15,010 nt of DNA from contig MU646654.1 of assembly GCA_026770585.1 (NCBI GenBank), positions 219,508-234,517 on the forward strand, read 5' to 3'. The notes below the pieces were generated by a model. The model saw only the letters and a list, made by a program, of their open reading frames with translations, made no database searches and was not told the origin of the DNA. Both the position numbers and the translations under genes were made by a program. Below are positions 13,777 to 15,010 of the stretch, piece by piece. Position 1 is the first letter of the stretch, and each line of letters opens with the position of its first letter. The stretch comes from Baffinella frigidus. Its lineage: Eukaryota > Cryptophyceae > Cryptomonadales > Baffinellaceae.

Positions 13777-14043
13777 GGTTTGGAGATTGGGGTTTGGGGT
13801 TTGGGGTCTGGGGTCTGGGGTTTGGGGTCTGGGGTTTGGGGTTTGGGGTTTGGGGTTTGGGGTTTGGAGGTTGGGGTTTGGGGTTTGGGGTGTTAAGTGG
13901 CACGGGGGAGACTCATAACCTGCGCAGTTAAGTGGCGCGGGGGAGGTTCGTATTGGAGGTTGGAGTTTGGGGTTTGGGGTTTGGGGTCTGGGGTCTGGGG
14001 TTTGGGGTTTGGGGTCTGGGGTTTGTTTTGGGGGGGGGGGGGG
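13777..14043 (+). repeat. TTTGGGG heptamer tracts (G-quadruplex-prone)
   Basis: Two tracts (13777-13891 and 13953-14043) of TTTGGGG and TCTGGGG units, the second ending in a 14-base G run. Between them a ~25-bp unit GTTAAGTGGC(A/G)CGGGGGAG is present twice (13892, 13927). The G-rich strand is plus, opposite to the CCCTGAA blocks just upstream. Degenerate GGGTTTAG and GGGTTCAGGG units continue at 14077-14124. Confidence 0.85.
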
Positions 14044-14160
14044 GGTGCTCCAGGGAGGAGGTTGGATTTGGGTTGAGGGTTTAGAAGGGTGTAGGGTGCA
14101 GGGTTCAGGGTTAGAGATTTAGGGAGCGGTGGGCCCTCTTGCGTGATCCATGCCTCAGAA

Positions 14161-14310
14161 CCCTTCTTCATCCGGGAACTAGTATTTTTCTTTTGAAAGC
14201 TGGCAATGAAATTTACCACACAACGGGTCACGTCACGTCCGAAGCAAATTGTGCAGTAATTTTGGCGCAGATTTATTTTAACAAAATACTTGTTCCCGGA
14301 TGAAGTTGAA
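14161..14310. mobile_element. Inverted-repeat element with CTTCATCCGGGAAC termini
   Basis: CTTCATCCGGGAACTAGTAT (from 14166) pairs with AATACTTGTTCCCGGATGAAG (14285-14305). Inside, AATGAAATTTACCACAC (14206-14222) and GTGCAGTAATTTT (14251-14263) are the shared E-type motif facing inward, and GGGTCACGTCACGTCC lies between. Confidence 0.7.
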
Positions 14311-14365
14311 CAGGGCGCGCTCACCACTTCACTCCGACCCACAAGATTTAAGCTAAGTCAACTAT

Positions 14366-14462
14366 CTCGCCTAAGTCAACTTCAGCGTTTAGATGGACCC
14401 TGGTCTGGGACCAGACATTTGACTTAAGGCGCTAGCTTTCAGGGGGCGTTGACTTAGGCGAA
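14366..14462. mobile_element. Small inverted-repeat element (CGCCTAAGTCAA)
   Basis: TCGCCTAAGTCAAC (14367-14380) is inverted at GTTGACTTAGGCGA (14447-14460). A CTGGTCTGGGACCAG hairpin lies inside at 14400-14414. Non-coding. Confidence 0.55.
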
Positions 14463-14494
14463 ATGTTGTGGCTCCGAGTGCACTTAGCAGCCTC

Positions 14495-14575
14495 CGGTGC
14501 GCCCTACGGTAGGGCCCGAGGACCTGCCTAGGGCGAGTCAGGGCGAATATTCACCCAATGGGCACTTCAGGGATA
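14495..14575 (+). mobile_element. TCCCTTAAG-type MITE, right part only
   Basis: GCGCCCTACGGTAGGGCCCG, AGGACCTGCCTAGGGC, GGGCGAATATTCACCCAATG and GGCACTTCAGGGA + TA are collinear with the right 80 bp of the copy at 1381-1482. The left terminus is not recognisable. Confidence 0.6.
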
Positions 14576-14603
14576 TCAAACGCAGGGAAAATGTATAGCC
14601 CAT

Positions 14604-14732
14604 CCACACAGCAGCCACCGATGCCTTTCTCCCCCGGATTTCCGGGGGGGGTATTTGCTGACTTTTGGCGTGTTTCCCTGGTGGGAATCAACTTTAGACC
14701 GATTCCCGAAGTCACCGGTGGCTGCTATGTGA
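14604..14732 (+). mobile_element. Inverted-repeat element, B-like tips with a C-family core
   Basis: Tips CCACACAGCAGCCACCGATG and GTCACCGGTGGCTGCTATGTG are inverted over about 20 bp. Inside, TTTGCTGACTTTTGGCGTGT + TTCCCTGG (14655-14682) is the family-C landmark, and CTCCCCCGGATTTCCGGGGGG (14629-14649) is a hairpin. Confidence 0.6.
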
Positions 14733-14858
14733 GGTCACACTCTTTTGAAACGTTTCTGTTGAAGCACCCACCTCAAAATGTTTTTGAAAATCCTCTGAAA
14801 TTCTTTTTGAGAGTCACCTGAGGTTCACCTCGACATCACCTAGAATTCGCCTGAAATG

Positions 14859-14930
14859 CACCAAAAGTTGACGGTTCACCAAAAGTTGACGGTTCACCAA
14901 AAGTTGACGGCTTACCAAAAGTTGACGGTT
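14859..14930 (+). repeat. 18-bp tandem array, four copies
   Basis: CACCAAAAGTTGACGGTT repeats four times without spacers; the last copy begins TACC instead of CACC. 14733-14858 is single-copy with no assignment. Confidence 0.95.
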
Positions 14931-14984
14931 CTGGTACAAAACATCGACACGTTTCACCGCTCAGCGTTTCGTTTTTCAGTAAAG

Positions 14985-15010
14985 TCTCTCTCTCTCTCTC
15001 TCTCTCTCTC
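14985..15010 (+). repeat. (CT)n at the window edge
   Basis: Pure CT dinucleotides to the last base, so the true length is unknown; such a tract is a plausible assembly break. Confidence 0.95.

Noticed and set aside
13699-13918. Plus-strand frames encoding GVWGLGFGVWGL repeats
   Set aside because: Direct translation of the TTTGGGG heptamer tract.

Overview
The window reads as nuclear DNA of a eukaryote, most likely a microalga. Two things point that way: many interstitial blocks of plant/algal-type telomeric heptamers (CCCTAAA/TTTAGGG with CCCTGAA and TTTGGGG variants), and a GC3-rich coding tail split by a GT-AG intron. A TGTAA motif just after the stop codon of that tail would suit a green alga, but I cannot name the organism. 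I see no ribosomal or tRNA gene, no prokaryotic operon and no CRISPR array.

There is little coding sequence. Positions 1-359 hold the last two exons of an RRM (probably UHM-type) RNA-binding protein gene whose last intron is built of telomere-like repeats. Positions 5134-5708 may be a small two-exon gene of unknown function. Positions 12970-13443 carry a short piece of a Ty1/copia-type pol frame, cut by a small inverted-repeat element. Nothing else looks like a gene.

The rest is packed with short non-autonomous inverted-repeat (MITE-like) elements, often nested. 589-1764: 'A' elements (termini CAGGGGTACC, TA target duplication), one inserted in another, plus a TCCCTTAAG element. 2258-2558: an A relative with a TCCCTTAAG element in its left terminus. 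2808-3236: a B and a D element. 3480-4620: dispersed and direct repeats. 5774-6570: B-like, chimeric C with a nested element, and a further palindromic element. 6655-8545: telomeric array, (CT)n, a ~0.93-kb element with ~90-bp inverted termini, and a repeat 'K' hit by several elements. 8692-9260: B fragment and a large hairpin. 9653-10518: C, C/D-like and fold-back E elements. 10910-11502: C-rich and telomeric arrays and a B fragment. 11588-12684: H repeats with a C insertion. 12970-13443: copia fragment with a C insertion. 13469-14124: telomeric and TTTGGGG tracts. 14161-15010: three small elements, an 18-bp tandem array and (CT)n at the window edge.

The most interesting pattern is modular. 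Elements B, C, D and a C/D-like copy share a terminal signature (CCACWC, then about GRGGCTA) and often a 2-bp target duplication, yet have different interiors. Several carry a central hairpin whose outer bases (TTGGTCACGT...ACGTGACCAA) are kept while the inner arms differ from copy to copy and remain self-complementary. A second motif (TGTGTAGTAAWTTTCATT) and a third (CCTACNGTAGG) recur across families. No transposase gene is present, so any mobilising enzyme must lie elsewhere.
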